64,000 bases of DNA from Charina bottae (taxonomy: Eukaryota; Chordata; Lepidosauria; Squamata; Charinaidae), in the NCBI GenBank assembly GCA_023362775.1, contig JALMGJ010000008.1:34335001-34399000 (forward strand), given 5' to 3'. The first letter of the stretch is position 1; every line of letters begins with the position of its first letter. Below the pieces are notes generated by a model, which saw nothing but the letters and a program-made list of their open reading frames with translations, was not told where the DNA came from and made no database searches. Of this stretch, positions 46,650-58,152 are shown one piece after another. Position numbers and translations under genes: made by a program.

Positions 46650-47760
46650 AGTGTGGTTTCAAAATTGGAGGAAGAAACATCAATAATCAATACTATGTCA
46701 ATGACACGGCTGATGATAGCCAGAAATGCAAATAATCTGCAATCTCTAGTGGTGAAAGTCAAGCAGCACAGTGGAAAAATGGGACTAAAATTAAATATAA
46801 AGACAAATGGCAACAGGCACAGCAATCAGCTTTATAATTGATAATGAAGATATGGAAGTGGTAGATAACTTCTGCCTTCTAGGATTGACTATAATCACCA
46901 AATGAACCAGCAGTCAAGAAATACACTGTAGACTGGCACTTAGGAGACTAGCAATGAAAGCCTTGGAAAATAATATTTAGATGCCATGATGTGTTTATAC
47001 CTACAAAGTCATAGTTACGTGACACTCTATGAAAATAAAAGTTGGACTTTGAAGAAGTAGGATAGAAAGAGTATTGATACTTTTGAACAATGGTGTTGGA
47101 AAACACTCTTGAAAATAGCATGGATCAGCCTTTTTCAACTTTTTGTCCCTGGAAGAACCCTTGAAATATTTTTCAGGCCTCGAGGAACCGCTGCACATTT
47201 AGGCTCATATATAGGCCAGAAGTTGCAAAATTATTATATTCGTTTCATGTGTAGGCCTGTTTATATGCATTAACAATGTTCTTAAACTAAAGATAAAGAA
47301 TGAAACTTACCTCTTTAGTGTGAAGTTCCCCGAATTTGAAATATTTTTTTTAATAAATTGTGATCTCCTAGAGAACCCCTAGTGACCTCTCACGGAACCC
47401 TAAGGTTCCACGGAACCCTGGTTGAGAAACCCTGCCATGGATAACCAAGAAAATGAACAAATGGATCATAAAACAAATCAATCCAGAGTTCTCACTTAAG
47501 TTACAAATTATCGTGTTTTGGATACGTTATGCAAAGACCTATCTTTCCTGAGAAGTCTATAATGCTGGGAAAGGTAGAAGGAAAGAGAAAAAACAAGATG
47601 CCTACCAGCAATGTGGATGGACTTAATTATGGTAGTGATGAGCACATTGTTGGAAGACCTAAAGGACTAGTTTGGAGACAGATCTACTGGAGAAAATCTA
47701 TGTGGTCACTAAAACCTGAGACTGACTTGATGACACATAATCATCAATCATGAATCATAT
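46650..47760 (+). mobile_element. ancient RTE-clade LINE remnant, interrupted by a hAT element
   Basis: Decayed BovB-like order: FKIGGRNINNQYYVNDT (RT core), a distorted RDITLPTK region, TFEQWCWKTLLKIAW, and after the inserted element INPEFSLKLQIIVFWIRYA, then a terminal LMTHNHQS region. Many stops and shifts make it much older than the BovB copies. It is split by the element at 47126-47434. Confidence 0.65.
47126..47434. mobile_element. non-autonomous hAT element, family 3
   Basis: A 309-bp element with ends CAGCCTTTTTCAACTTTTTG and GGTTGAGAAACCCTG, flanked by GCATGGAT (47118-47125) and CCATGGAT (47435-47442). The CAGGGTTTCTCAACCAGGG end is typical of hAT/Charlie. It lies inside the RTE remnant. 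Confidence 0.85.
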
Positions 47761-48640
47761 GGATTAAAAGTATTACTGTACCATCATTTTGGAATTGCCA
47801 GGAAGAAATGCAATGAATTTGGATAAGAGCAGCTTTGGATATTAGGAGTTCATACAGTCATGATAAAATATAACATGCATTAGAATATGAATATATACCT
47901 ATTCCAACTTCACCCATGACATACTGTTTTACTATTAGAGAAATAGTTAGAGAAAAAGTTGCTAGGGGAATTGAGATCAGGGACAAAGTGTTAGAGCCTG
48001 TGTTTGAAAAATGGAAAACAAGAGAGCGTTGCCTAAATGCAAGGCATTTGAGAAGGTTAAACCCACAATACTCATTCATTTAAGTATTTTGCTACACGAT
48101 CTGTTCTAAATTTGATTACCAATTAACAAGACTAATACTGGCCTCAATTTTTCATTTTAAAATAACTGCAGTATCAAAATATATTGCAACAATCACTGAA
48201 ATGTAGTAACAAACCAACCAACAAAAACAGATTAACCAACTGGAATTTTTAAAATAATAGAAAATACAGATGATCAGAATCTATCATTCCTTGCACTGAA
48301 AGTGTATACAAGCAGCCTGAGCATTAGAGGACCTTGTCAGTCTATTACAAGACTGGCATGGAATCATCTTCTATCAATTTTCACTCAAGCCAATTTCAAA
48401 AGCTAATAGCCTGCTTCACAGTTCACCTGTCTGGCTGATCCCTTTGGAGCAAAATATATGCAGTTCCCATCACACAATGCCCACACCTGGGGATTTCAGT
48501 GATATCAACTTCTCATCAAGCTACACTCAAAGTACATGGTTGATTGCAATCTTAGTCTGCCAAGAATTTTAGATAGGGCTGAGCATGAGGTATCTTGTAG
48601 TATTCCAATAAGCAGGCAGGAAGAAAGACAGAGAGAGACC

Positions 48641-48687
<47 letters not shown>

Positions 48688-50929
48688 GTCATCTATCTCA
48701 AATTCTATTAGTGGTTGCATCATCTTCCCTATACTTGATGCCTTCAGACTGGAAATATCTTTCACATGCATACATATATGTACATACACAAATAAAACAG
48801 AAACAGCTAAGCAAAGCAATTTAAGCCTGTTGATTATACTGACCGTAAGCAATATAATGTTTGTATTCTGGGCTCATATCTTCCCTTGGGAAGAGATGAA
48901 AGAAAGCTCAACTGCAAGGTCTTGCAGAAATAGGGACCCGGGTACTAAACAATTAGGAAAAGGAGAGAGCTGAAGGGAGAAAAATGTATTTTAGAGGAGA
49001 CATATTTGCTTCACCATTCTTCTTTCATTCTCTGCCTGTGCAATTTAAAAATATGGGCTTCTAAATTGTATGGGGAGAGCCTCCACTAACATATGAATTG
49101 GCCATCTGAAGACCACTGCCCTCTGCTATAGAAGTTAATGTCTATGCTCCCTTTCCTTATATATAGAACTTAAAGCTTTTAAAATGCCTTAAGAGTGTTT
49201 GGGCCAATACAAAATACACAATACAGTATGCATATATTATATTCTCTCTCTTCCACTTCTCTGCCAAATGCTTTACATTTCAAATTCTGCTCAACAAAAT
49301 AGATTTTGCTCAACCTACTCTTACTCTTAAATGTGAATATATCCTTTAAAAAAAATCAAACACATTTTATTATGTAATAAGAAACCATACCTGAAAATGA
49401 AATTGAAAAGCAGTGAGGAATTGCAATATCATAAAGGTTTAATCTGAACCTGAACATGCACCAGTTAATAAACAGCACTTCAAATCCAAGCATCAAATCC
49501 AAATCCTCAATGCATCTGCCAGAAATTTAGCAGTCCATGAAATGTGCGGATTTTAAACCATTTTCTGTTGCAATGAGGAAAACAGGAAAGGACAACCTTA
49601 TCATCATTTTGCTTCAAGATCCAAACAGCTAGAGAAGCTTTATCCACCAGGCCATAATTTTTCTATCATAAAACTTTTGTCACAAGAAACCTTATCAGTG
49701 ACCTTCAAATATTCTGTTGCCCCACAAACCTCGCTTACTCTGCTCCCTGTTACTCTGGGCTGAAATCTTATTCTGCTGGGGCTCACTGCCTTATGTTCTT
49801 CTCTAGTCATGGGAAGCTTAAAAAAAATAGAGGAGCTTCAATTAGCATTCCATCGGATAACCTGAATCAGTATTTCTTTGTTCATAATATACTTTTTAAA
49901 ATGAAAGAAAAAAAACAGCAGGATTATTCTTCCTATTCTTCAAGCACAATGAACTTGAATGACTGAAATTTGCCATTATTTATAGAAAGGTATGCTATAA
50001 AAAGAATTACAAAGCGAGTACATCAAGCCCCTGCAGTTAGTTTTGGCATGCTAGTTGTTACAAAACATTGGCTAAATTGACTGTATCCAAAAGCACAGGA
50101 AATTCATTCCAAAAGTAGTACATGAAAGGTTTCCAGATGCAGTCAAAGCAAAGTGTCCCTTTGGGACCTGAGCCAGATGCCTGGTGCAGCTCAGATCCAA
50201 TCTTGTGCTATGCAAACGGTGGTCCAAAATAGAGTTTTGCAAGAAGTCTCAAGAGTTGAACGTTCCCAAAGGACTGCCTCTTCCCACATTCCTGCCTCTC
50301 CCAACTCCCACTGAGGCCTCATGTTCCTACTGGTCCATTATTTATTCTACCCTAAAACCACAGATTCTAGCACCATTCTGACATTACTAAAACACAACCC
50401 CTCTAGATAAGCCCATCCATACATTCAGCTTGGAAGTCTGCAAGAGGAAAACTTTTTTGTGGGCAAAATTGTACATGTGTTATTTTATGTCTGAATAGTG
50501 ACAATGATGTTGCAAAGTCCCGGCTTGTGTGGAAGTCGTTCATGGCCAGTTGTATTCGTGTTGCTGTCTTGAGGAGGTTAACATCCACTGCAGGAAATCG
50601 AGGTTAACTTGGGGTCGGGTGTGTGTGATCATATTTGGTACTCCAAATTTAATAATGCCTGCCTAGAGCTAAGTAATGCCTTACTTAGCCTTATGAAATG
50701 AGAAACTGCTCTGGATTATCCCTGCATTTTCAGTGAACACATATTTTATATTTTTCAATCAGTTCCCTCCTAGAATGCTAAAAGATCAGAAAGCTGTAAT
50801 GCTAAAGGAATACTGTATATGGTAAAAACTGAAAATCACCATGGTTCAGTGACATAGCACATCCTTTGGCTAAAGAAGTCCCAAGTTTAGTTCACCTCAT
50901 TCTCTGTTACCCTGGAGTGCTACAGTCAA
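47761..50929. other. unassigned AT-rich intron sequence
   Basis: Only the (TCTA)n microsatellite stands out. Confidence 0.55.
48641..48686. repeat. (TCTA)n microsatellite
   Basis: About 11 tetranucleotide units, followed by an imperfect CTGTCATC interruption. Confidence 0.97.
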
Positions 50930-51015
50930 TCAAACAATATTTATTGTAAACTGCCCAGAATCCTCCATCGGGGGAGATGGGCGGTGATAGAAATTTGAAC
51001 AATAAATAAATAAAT
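50930..51015 (+). mobile_element. L2-type LINE tail
   Basis: The stretch TAAACTGCCCAGAATCCTCC, the GGGGGAGATGGGCGGTGATA motif and AATAAATAAATAAAT is a canonical L2/CR1-type 3' terminus. Confidence 0.65.
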
Positions 51016-51739
51016 GTGGTTTAAATGGGCTAATAGTCTGACTCAGCAGAAGACAGTGCCAAGGGAAGTCAAGAATTAAGGAGCCAATAAAAGTCATCCC
51101 CAAACAGGATTTTTTTTAAAGTTTTAAAAAAGTGTAATAGTAAAAAACTCACACATTGAAATTTAGTGTTAGGACACATTCCTAAAAGGCTCTGTAAAAG
51201 CAAGTTTAGATCAGATCAGAGCTTCAAGTTGAAAGAGCTAGAACTCTGAAGTGTTTGAAAGCCAGAAGTTTACAGAGGCTTTTGGATGAGGTTTCCTTTG
51301 CTAAGCCCACTGAAGGGAATAAAGAGTCATCTAGGTACAAGCCAAGCCTCAGGTGATACTAAGCTTTGCACAGCTGCTCCATGACTAATGCTGTAAAGCA
51401 AGGGACAAGATAGTTAATGATATACAATCTTGGGAAGAAAGCAGTGCTCTCACCAGAAGAATAGCTACAAACATTATTCTGAACATGCAAGTGTCCACCA
51501 GCGTGGCTTAAAACATATTTTTAATCTCATCTACATTTCATAGGTTTGGGCAGAAATAGCTATTCCTAGACTCCCCAAATCAAGACAAGTGTAGAGAGTA
51601 AGGAAGATGACTTTGATGAAGATATGAAGGAACCATCACCTAGGCAAAAGCATTTTTAAAGTCCAGAACAAGATAACATTTGGAAGGGGCTCAGGAAAAT
51701 AACTCTGTAATTCACTGGACTATAAGAAGGAAGAGGAGA

Positions 51740-51885
51740 TGAAGCACAATTGGACTTGCAAGATTCTGTATTACAGCCGATCTCAATAAAAGTAGTTTTA
51801 GTCTTCCTTTGAAGTTGATTTCCTGGTCTGGCCTACCTAGTCGGTAGGTAAATTACTAAGGCTGACAATTGCCTTAGTAATGTTG
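51740..51885 (+). mobile_element. LTR 3' fragment (tentative)
   Basis: The segment has ACTTGCAAGATTCTGT, CTCAATAAAAGTAG and GATTTCCTGGTCTGGCCTAC, ending near GGCTGACA. It shares the order of motifs with 55800-55912. The 5' part is lost. Confidence 0.45.
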
Positions 51886-52111
51886 TCCTTGTTTTCCAAC
51901 TGTTGAAGTTCTTTGGATCGAGTTTTTTAAAAACAATTTGGCCACCTGTACTTTATACAATTCATCTCTAAATACAGCATCTCTCACTCCTACATTCATC
52001 CAATTTTAAAATTCTGATTCATTTGTGAAAATAACCATCTTATAACCAATTATTTTTAGACATGATGGGCTAGACTTGTATGAATGCAACTGTTTTGTCT
52101 TGATGTTGCAA

Positions 52112-52210
52112 ACACCAGTTTTGTGCTGCAAAAATCCAGATGACCATTAAACGACAGCAATGGTATGTAGGACATACCAGTTCATCCAGAGGTTTGCAGC
52201 CCAAATGTTC
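52112..52210. mobile_element. palindromic MITE, family 4, copy 1
   Basis: The arm with GCTGCAAAAATCCAGATGAC and the inverse arm with TCATCCAGAGGTTTGCAGC match the copy at 55931-56049. Confidence 0.6.
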
Positions 52211-52398
52211 CTTCCACATGGATGTGCAATTTTTGTTGTTGTTTAAAAGGAATAATACAGTACGAAAACTGCTGTGCACATTCTGATCTTTATTTAATCA
52301 ATGCAAACCACCTTTTGTAACCCACATGAACTGCTTGGTTTAGCTATGTAAAAGCAGAGTTGCTATTCAAGAGAAATTGTTTAAAAATACAGATGTGC

Positions 52399-52853
52399 TG
52401 TCAGAGGGAGCGCGTGGAGATGGAGCGGCCTGCCTCTCTCCTAGGCACAAGTGATCCACGTACTATGCAGTAAATAGACTCCAAACAGAAGTTGTATCAA
52501 ATATCCTATTTACTTTATATACATACGTATTTACAGATCACTTCCACAAGTAACAAATGATACACCATCAACGATACAGCTTTCACGAGGTAAAATGGGA
52601 ATAATGGGAAATACAGAATATCTCTGCTTATATAGTCAAACTGACCAATCACATTATAGGTCAATCTCGTTATTCACCACACCCAACCTAACTCTAAGCA
52701 CCTGTTGAATGAGTCACACATGACACATCATTCCTACAACAATGGCTGCTAATTGGGTGACTGTGCAGAATATTTCACCTTTTACCTAGAAATCAAGCCT
52801 CTCTGTATAATTTATATCTAGAAGTAAATTCCTGGGTTTATCAAACCCCAACA
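52399..52853 (-). mobile_element. solo LTR, 455 bp, antisense
   Basis: On the minus strand it starts TGTTGGGGTTTGATAAACCC and ends CCCTCTGACA, the TG...CA form of retroviral-type LTRs. It is flanked by a perfect 5-bp duplication TGTGC (52394-52398 and 52854-52858). Inside, a GATTGGTCAGTTTGACTATA and TATAAG block supplies CAAT- and TATA-like boxes. No internal retroelement is present, so the element was reduced by LTR-LTR recombination. A 5-bp duplication fits Gypsy, Copia or BEL elements; I cannot choose. Confidence 0.85.
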
Positions 52854-52933
52854 TGTGCTTACGCTAAGAAATATATAATATAGATATACATATTCTGAAC
52901 ATTAATATTTATGGGCTTCTATCCCTTTGAATA

Positions 52934-53271
52934 GGGAGCGTGGTGGCTCAGCGGGTAAGACACCAGGCTTGTTGATCGGAAGATTGCAAGTTCAGAGGTT
53001 TGAATCCCTAGTCCCATGTGACGGAGTGAGCTCCCGCACTCGCCTCAGCTCTTGCCAACCTAGCAATTCGAAAGCATGCAAATGCAAGTAGATGAATAGG
53101 TACCACTTCGGTGGGTAGGTAACAGTGTTCCACGTGTGTCATGCCAGTCACATGACAGTGGAAGCATCTTCGAACAATGCTGGCTCTTTGGCTAACAAAT
53201 GGAGATGAGCACTGGCCCCTAGAGTCGGACACGACTGCACAAATGTGTGGGGGGAACCTTTACCTTTACTT
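52934..53271 (+). mobile_element. Sauria-type tRNA SINE, complete
   Basis: It has a perfect 14-bp duplication TATCCCTTTGAATA (52920-52933 and 53272-53285), A box TGGCTCAGCGGGTAAG, B box GGTTTGAATCCC and tail TAGAGTCGGACACGACTG then GGGGGAACCTTTACCTTTAC. It is close to the copy at 33156. Confidence 0.95.
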
Positions 53272-53285
53272 TATCCCTTTGAATA

Positions 53286-54910
53286 AAGTAAATTGAGATC
53301 ATAAATAGGCATATCTATACTGTAAGGACATGGGATCATTTGTTTTTGCATTTTTTTTTAGTTTTAAAAATTGTACGCAAATCCTGCAAATCTAGAGTCC
53401 TTGTCACTACCCTGAGGATCCAAAGAAACAATTGACCAATCATAAAGTAGAAAAAAAAATTGGGACAAAGACATATTTTGGGTTTGAACTGGTTGAGTTC
53501 ATTTCAACCATGCACATTTAATTTCATGTTTGATGACTTGCTGTATTCTGTGTTTTATAGTTGAAGCTTGGCTAGGGGTGTGAAAGAAAATCTATGCTGT
53601 ACTGTTATGTTCCTTTCACTGAAGAGCAAGGAATGTTTCCAACATGGAATGTGTGTGCCAGTGGGGCCATATTTTTGAGATCATTGAAACAGGGTCAGGA
53701 GGAAGAGGTAATCCAATTCAATGTAGCAGAGACTAAATCCTCAGCGCCATTTAAATTTCCTTTAAATGTTTTTACAGGAGATCCAGTAACAGATGATTTG
53801 CTGATACATGCAGTTGCAAATCCATTTAATCTGGATCCCTGTACAGATAATGACTCTATAAGAAAGGTATAAAAAATGCTGAAAACAAGGAGGTGTCACA
53901 TGATTCTCATAATTTGCTTCACAACTATAGAAAGGAGACAAATGCAGACGTTCTTCTCTTGTTTGTACAGATGTAATTTTCTTTGTCAGGAGCCTTAATT
54001 CCTCTACTTCCTGTAGTTCTGGACAGGTATCTCATTCCAGTCAAGTTAATACTGGAAGAAAAAAATTCTGAGAGCCCTTAGAGCATGTACAGAGCTATAA
54101 TAGTAAGTGATGATTCAGCTTGACCCAAAGTGGTTTTAAATACAGTACTGACAATAACTGAGATTTACGCAAATCACTCAGATACGTTTAAGAATATGAA
54201 AGCAGGAACAAATATTGATTAAGAAACAAATAAACACAACAGCAATGAATAATAAAGGAATTCTAATCAATAAAGTTAAAAATAAAGCCTGCAGCATTTT
54301 GAACAGTCAATTATTATTCTCCCAATTCCCACCTCTGATGCTTCTAGAAAGATTCCTCCCACTGCTTCTAAAGTCACATACAGTAGATAAACCTTTTAGA
54401 CCTGTGAGCCCTCAAATGGCCTGCTTCCATTTGGGAAAAATTAGTATTTTGGCTCAACACAAGGCAGAGTACAAGGAGATATGTTTACAAAGCAACTGAT
54501 AATAGTGCAGCCATAACTTGTTCACTTAAAAGCAGCTTACACTGCTTTAATGAAATACATTCAGGAAAAAAGTGCTGGTATTTTTGGCAATAAGACAAGT
54601 TATGAAGGAGCTAAAAGGTTAAATTGAAGCATGTTCGATTATATATTTTGTGATTATGGAACAATGGTACTAGAGATACAGAAAAACACAAAGGGATCAC
54701 CACTGGTTAAACAGAAACACACATACACCAGAAGATATGTAGGTCTCAGTTTTAATTCCCAATACCATCATATAAAATGACTGAATAGGAGATGAGAAGA
54801 CCTCTGCCTCTGATCCCTGGAGGGCTATATCTAGTCAGAAAAGCAATACTGCACTATATAGTGAAATATAATTTATATAATCTAGTTTCTAAATTCCAGA
54901 AAAGGCTAGA
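53286..54910. other. unassigned intron sequence
   Basis: A 92-codon frame at 53594-53872 is uninterrupted but has no recognisable domain. Confidence 0.5.
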
Positions 54911-55172
54911 TATTGTTTTTTGTTTCAGTCTGCAAAAGATTCTGTATTAGAATAAACTACTGCAAAGAAAAGTATGGGAAGTACAACTCATTCATTACAT
55001 TGTTTTTTGAAGTATTGTCGAAGACCCACAACAGCCATCGCACATTGTTTTTTGTTTATGGGAAGTACAACTCATACATTTACATTGTTTTTTGTTTCAG
55101 TCTTCAAAAGATTCTGTATTAAAATAAACTACTGCAAAGAAAAGTATGGGAAATACAACTCATTCATTACAT
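54911..55172 (+). repeat. local 90-bp duplication with a partial third copy
   Basis: The unit at 54911-55000 recurs at 55083-55172 with three or four changes. A shortened version (TTGTTTTTTGTTTATGGGAA and following) lies between them at 55044-55085. A scrap of the repeat at 4060-4250 (GACCCACAACAGCCATCG) sits at 55024-55041. Confidence 0.92.
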
Positions 55173-55439
55173 CAGTAAGATACAATTCTATGTCTGGAGC
55201 AAAATAAAACCCACTTCCATATAAAAGAGCATAAGATTTGATTGAGAGTTCTTTAAAGTTTTCAACTTTGGTTTTTCTATCAGCATACAAAGTAGATTAT
55301 CTTAGCATGGTCAGAGAACTGCCATATAAGAGATACAAAAAATCTCATTGTTTTATAATCTGAAACATTATCAGGTCAGCCTCTGTAATGGTATGCGGGA
55401 ATGACCTTGGGAGACAGAAGGAAGAGCCACAGACTAGAC

Positions 55440-55700
55440 CAGAGCTTTCCAAACTGTGTGTGGCGACACAAAAGTGTGTTGCCACACACAGTCTGGTGTG
55501 TCGCCACACAACCCGGAAGCGCTGATCATCATCAGCGCTTCTGGGTTTTCTCGCGGCGACACACCAACTGCAGCGTGCAAAACCCAAAAGCGCAGCAGCG
55601 CTTCTGAGTTTTTGCACGCTGCCGCACTTCCGGGTTTTTCCGCGGCGACACACCAACGCCGGTTGGTGTGTCGCCGCGGGAAAAACTTTGGAAAGCCCTG
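55440..55700. mobile_element. non-autonomous hAT MITE, family 1, copy 3
   Basis: 261 bp, ends CAGAGCTTTCCAAAC and CTTTGGAAAGCCCTG, perfect 8-bp duplication GACTAGAC (55432-55439 and 55701-55708). Confidence 0.97.
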
Positions 55701-55799
55701 GACTAGACAAATGTCATGCAAAAGGTATCTCAGCCCACAGAAGCAGAGCAGGTGTGGGAAGCATTTCACAAGGGACCCTCCCTAGTTTTCTGGAGAGTA

Positions 55800-55912
55800 A
55801 AAGAAAAGCAGGGGAGAAATACTTTCAAACTTGCAAGATTCTGTTAACGTAACCTTACAATAAAGACAGAGCTAGTATTCATTGTTGTGCTTCTTGTCTG
55901 TACTACCTCAAA
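55800..55912 (+). mobile_element. LTR 3' fragment (tentative)
   Basis: It contains AACTTGCAAGATTCTGTTAA, ACAATAAAGACAG and TTCTTGTCTGTACTACCT, ending GGCTAACA. It is parallel to 51740-51885. Confidence 0.45.
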
Positions 55913-55930
55913 GGGCTAACAGTTCCACTA

Positions 55931-56049
55931 GAGAACCAAATCTGATCTGCAAAAATCTGGATGACTACTAGATGGCAGCACTGAGAGCAAGAGGGAGTTT
56001 GCTCCCATCTAGTCATTGTCCAGATTTTTGCAGCTCAGAAATGGTTGCC
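55931..56049. mobile_element. palindromic MITE, family 4, copy 2
   Basis: A 119-bp element with inverted arms of about 45 bp sharing CTGCAAAAATCTGGA and CTAGATGG, separated by a short GAGAGCAAGAGGG loop region. The superfamily is not resolved because no target duplication is obvious. Confidence 0.75.
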
Positions 56050-57994
56050 TTGATGTCCATCAACCATTAAGGGTAGAACTTCACCATGGTTTGTTATGCT
56101 AAGGGAATTATTTTAATTTTAAAAGGTATTGCATTTTATACTTTAAAATTTTGTAAGACACCCACTTGTTTCCTGAGATGAACTAGAGACTAGAGACTTC
56201 TAGTTTTACTTACAAAATATATTTTCCAGTTCATGAGAAGAAAAAAATTAGCCACTTTTGTAACTGAAGTTTCATAAATCAAATGAGGAGTATTAACTAG
56301 GCATCTTGAGATCTCTATGGGAGAGGAAGAGGCCTCAGGGTATCATAATAATTTACACAAGGAGATTAAAAAGGATGACCACTTGTTCAGGAAGAAAGAC
56401 AGCAATCTGTGCAATAAAATACCTTTCCTGCAAAACTCCAAAGAGAATGTCATAGGACTTGTTTATAATTTTATATAAGACAATAAGGCATCAACAATAA
56501 TATTTACTTTATAAGCAAAAATTGGATCAAACACTTTGGTTTTGTTTTCATCCCATTATTCGTTTCCTACAACTTACTAAATTTCACTCAAAAATTCTGT
56601 GATACAACTGAGAAGAAGAGCAGGTTATCTAGCAAATAGTCACAAAGAAAACACATCCTCCTCCTCCTCTGTCTTCCATAGAAATACCTACTTTAAACCC
56701 CCAAATTAAAGTCCATAAAACCCTAAATTACAGTATTTGGAGAAAACCAACTGTACCATCTAGTTTCATCATGGTATAATAGACAAATTATCACACTTCC
56801 TCCAGAAAGAATATCAAGTGAGCCATGTTTGCTATAATTAAACACTGATAACTGTAAAAGCTACAAGTTCAACAAACAAAACAAAAACAGACAAGCTTTA
56901 CTCACAGGATCCTATTTTGTTTTATTCTGTTTTCTTTCACCATGCAATAAGATAGCACAAAACATTATGAGTAGATTCAAATTTAGACACACTTAAAGTA
57001 TAGCTATTGTAATCTCTGGGACTTATAATAGTTGTTACCAACTTCAGTTCCATTGATTTCAATGGATCTATTTTAAACAAGAGTAAATCCATCTGAATTG
57101 AAAAGAGAAGTAGGAAAGTACTAGTAGTTACTTATACAAAGCAGAAATCAAAACCAATTACTTGCCAACAATCCACCAATGCAATATTGTTTAAACAGGA
57201 GCATAATGCAGAGTACTAGGATATGGTGCATACATTTCTGGATATATTAATAAAAATGAATTTTGCATGCTATAGAAAATTGAAATTCTTAAATGCAGTT
57301 ACTTCATCAGAACTTAATTGATAATCTCTGTTTTAGCCACTGCCATGTAGTGAAAAAAGTGATCCCTCATTTATGTATAACAGCACTTGAACAGCACATT
57401 CCTGACACTATATTAACAACTTGGAAAGGTGGCAGGGCAGATGAAATCCTCATGATTTTTAGACAAATGTAACTTTGTAAGTCTTCTAAATTTTATCGGC
57501 TAACTTTTATTGGCTTACCATAAAATGAGCAAGGACACCAATCTCCTGCTTCTCCTTCTCACACTCCATTATAGTACTGATAATACAACACATGTGAACA
57601 TCCATTCATGTTTAGAAGCCTTAAATTTCTGTTTTCCTCATCAGAATACCCTGGCATTGGACCAAAATAAATATCATGACATTTAAGAGGAAAAAGGAAT
57701 CTCTCTCACTTTTTTTTTTGACAATCATGTTCAATCATTTTCTACAGACTAAAAGAGCTCATTCTGTCAGATGCCTCAAAGTTCCCTAATTAATTATTAT
57801 GATTAAAACCGAAATTGGCTGTGCCACGTCACTGTCATTTAGGCATAAACATTTCATCAATTTGACAGACTCTACAGAATACAACAAAATGTCATCCCAA
57901 ATCCAAAGCTAACTCCTTACAGCAGGACTTAATTTGCAAGAATTCCAAAGGTAACCAAAACACAACAAGGAAATAAATCAGCCTTGGAAACTCT
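56050..57994 (-). other. unassigned intron sequence downstream of the GRID2 exon
   Basis: Low repeat density compared with the rest of the window, with no recognised transposon over about 1.9 kb. AT-rich. Confidence 0.55.
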
Positions 57995-57996
57995 AC

Positions 57997-58152
57997 CTTC
58001 CTGAACTGCCTGAAATGGGTTGTTGCCATCCACAAAAGTCACAGATATGGTGATTTTCTCTGTTTGTAAGATTTCATCATTTTGGTTGAGGTCAGAAACT
58101 GCCATGCGAAACACTTCCTCATCCTTTTTTGCAGATTCATCAAATATTGCCC
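57997..58152 (-). CDS. GRID2: GRID2 coding exon (exon 2 by human numbering), ATD segment of glutamate receptor delta-2
   Basis: This internal exon of 156 nt encodes 52 codons and is phase 1 at both ends. The acceptor is a pyrimidine tract ending in AG at 58153-58154, and the donor GT lies at 57995-57996. A plausible branch point (CTGAT) sits about 30 nt upstream of the acceptor. The peptide starts at a split Gly followed by [14 protein letters not shown] and ends NNPFQAVQE, then a split Ala codon. By recall it matches human GluD2 residues about 30-82, just after the signal peptide, in the first lobe of the extracellular amino-terminal domain. That domain binds Cbln1 and bridges to presynaptic neurexin at parallel fibre-Purkinje synapses. 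The QTEKIT stretch, whose Glu (E61) is a reported Cbln1-contact residue, is intact. Compared with recalled human GRID2 there are a few conservative changes (FRMAVSD for FRTAVGD, for example). GRID1 differs clearly at the FVDGNNPF segment. There are no stops or frameshifts. The open frame runs past the donor into the intron, so an ORF caller would overextend it. Confidence 0.95.

Larger units (their letters stand above)
1..57996 (-). other. GRID2: GRID2 intron downstream of the exon (partial)
   Basis: The gene is transcribed right to left, so everything left of the donor at 57995-57996 is intron sequence that continues past the window edge. No second GRID2 exon was recognised here; the next expected exon would begin with the CELM motif. 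The introns at this end of GRID2 are known to be hundreds of kilobases in mammals, which fits. The intron content is almost entirely transposon and AT-rich unique sequence, listed separately. Confidence 0.85.

Noticed and set aside
45462..48686. tetranucleotide arrays considered as CRISPR-like repeats
   Set aside because: Simple microsatellites without spacers, in a vertebrate intron.
53594..53872. 92-codon open frame ending in a VTDDLL...NPFNLD stretch
   Set aside because: A faint likeness to G-protein gamma C-termini did not hold: no CaaX end, and no coherent alignment of the rest. No splice or promoter support.
57929..58114. 61-codon minus-strand frame starting with Met in the GRID2 exon
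   Set aside because: The Met is internal to the exon and the last part is intron read through the donor; the exon is 57997-58152 instead.
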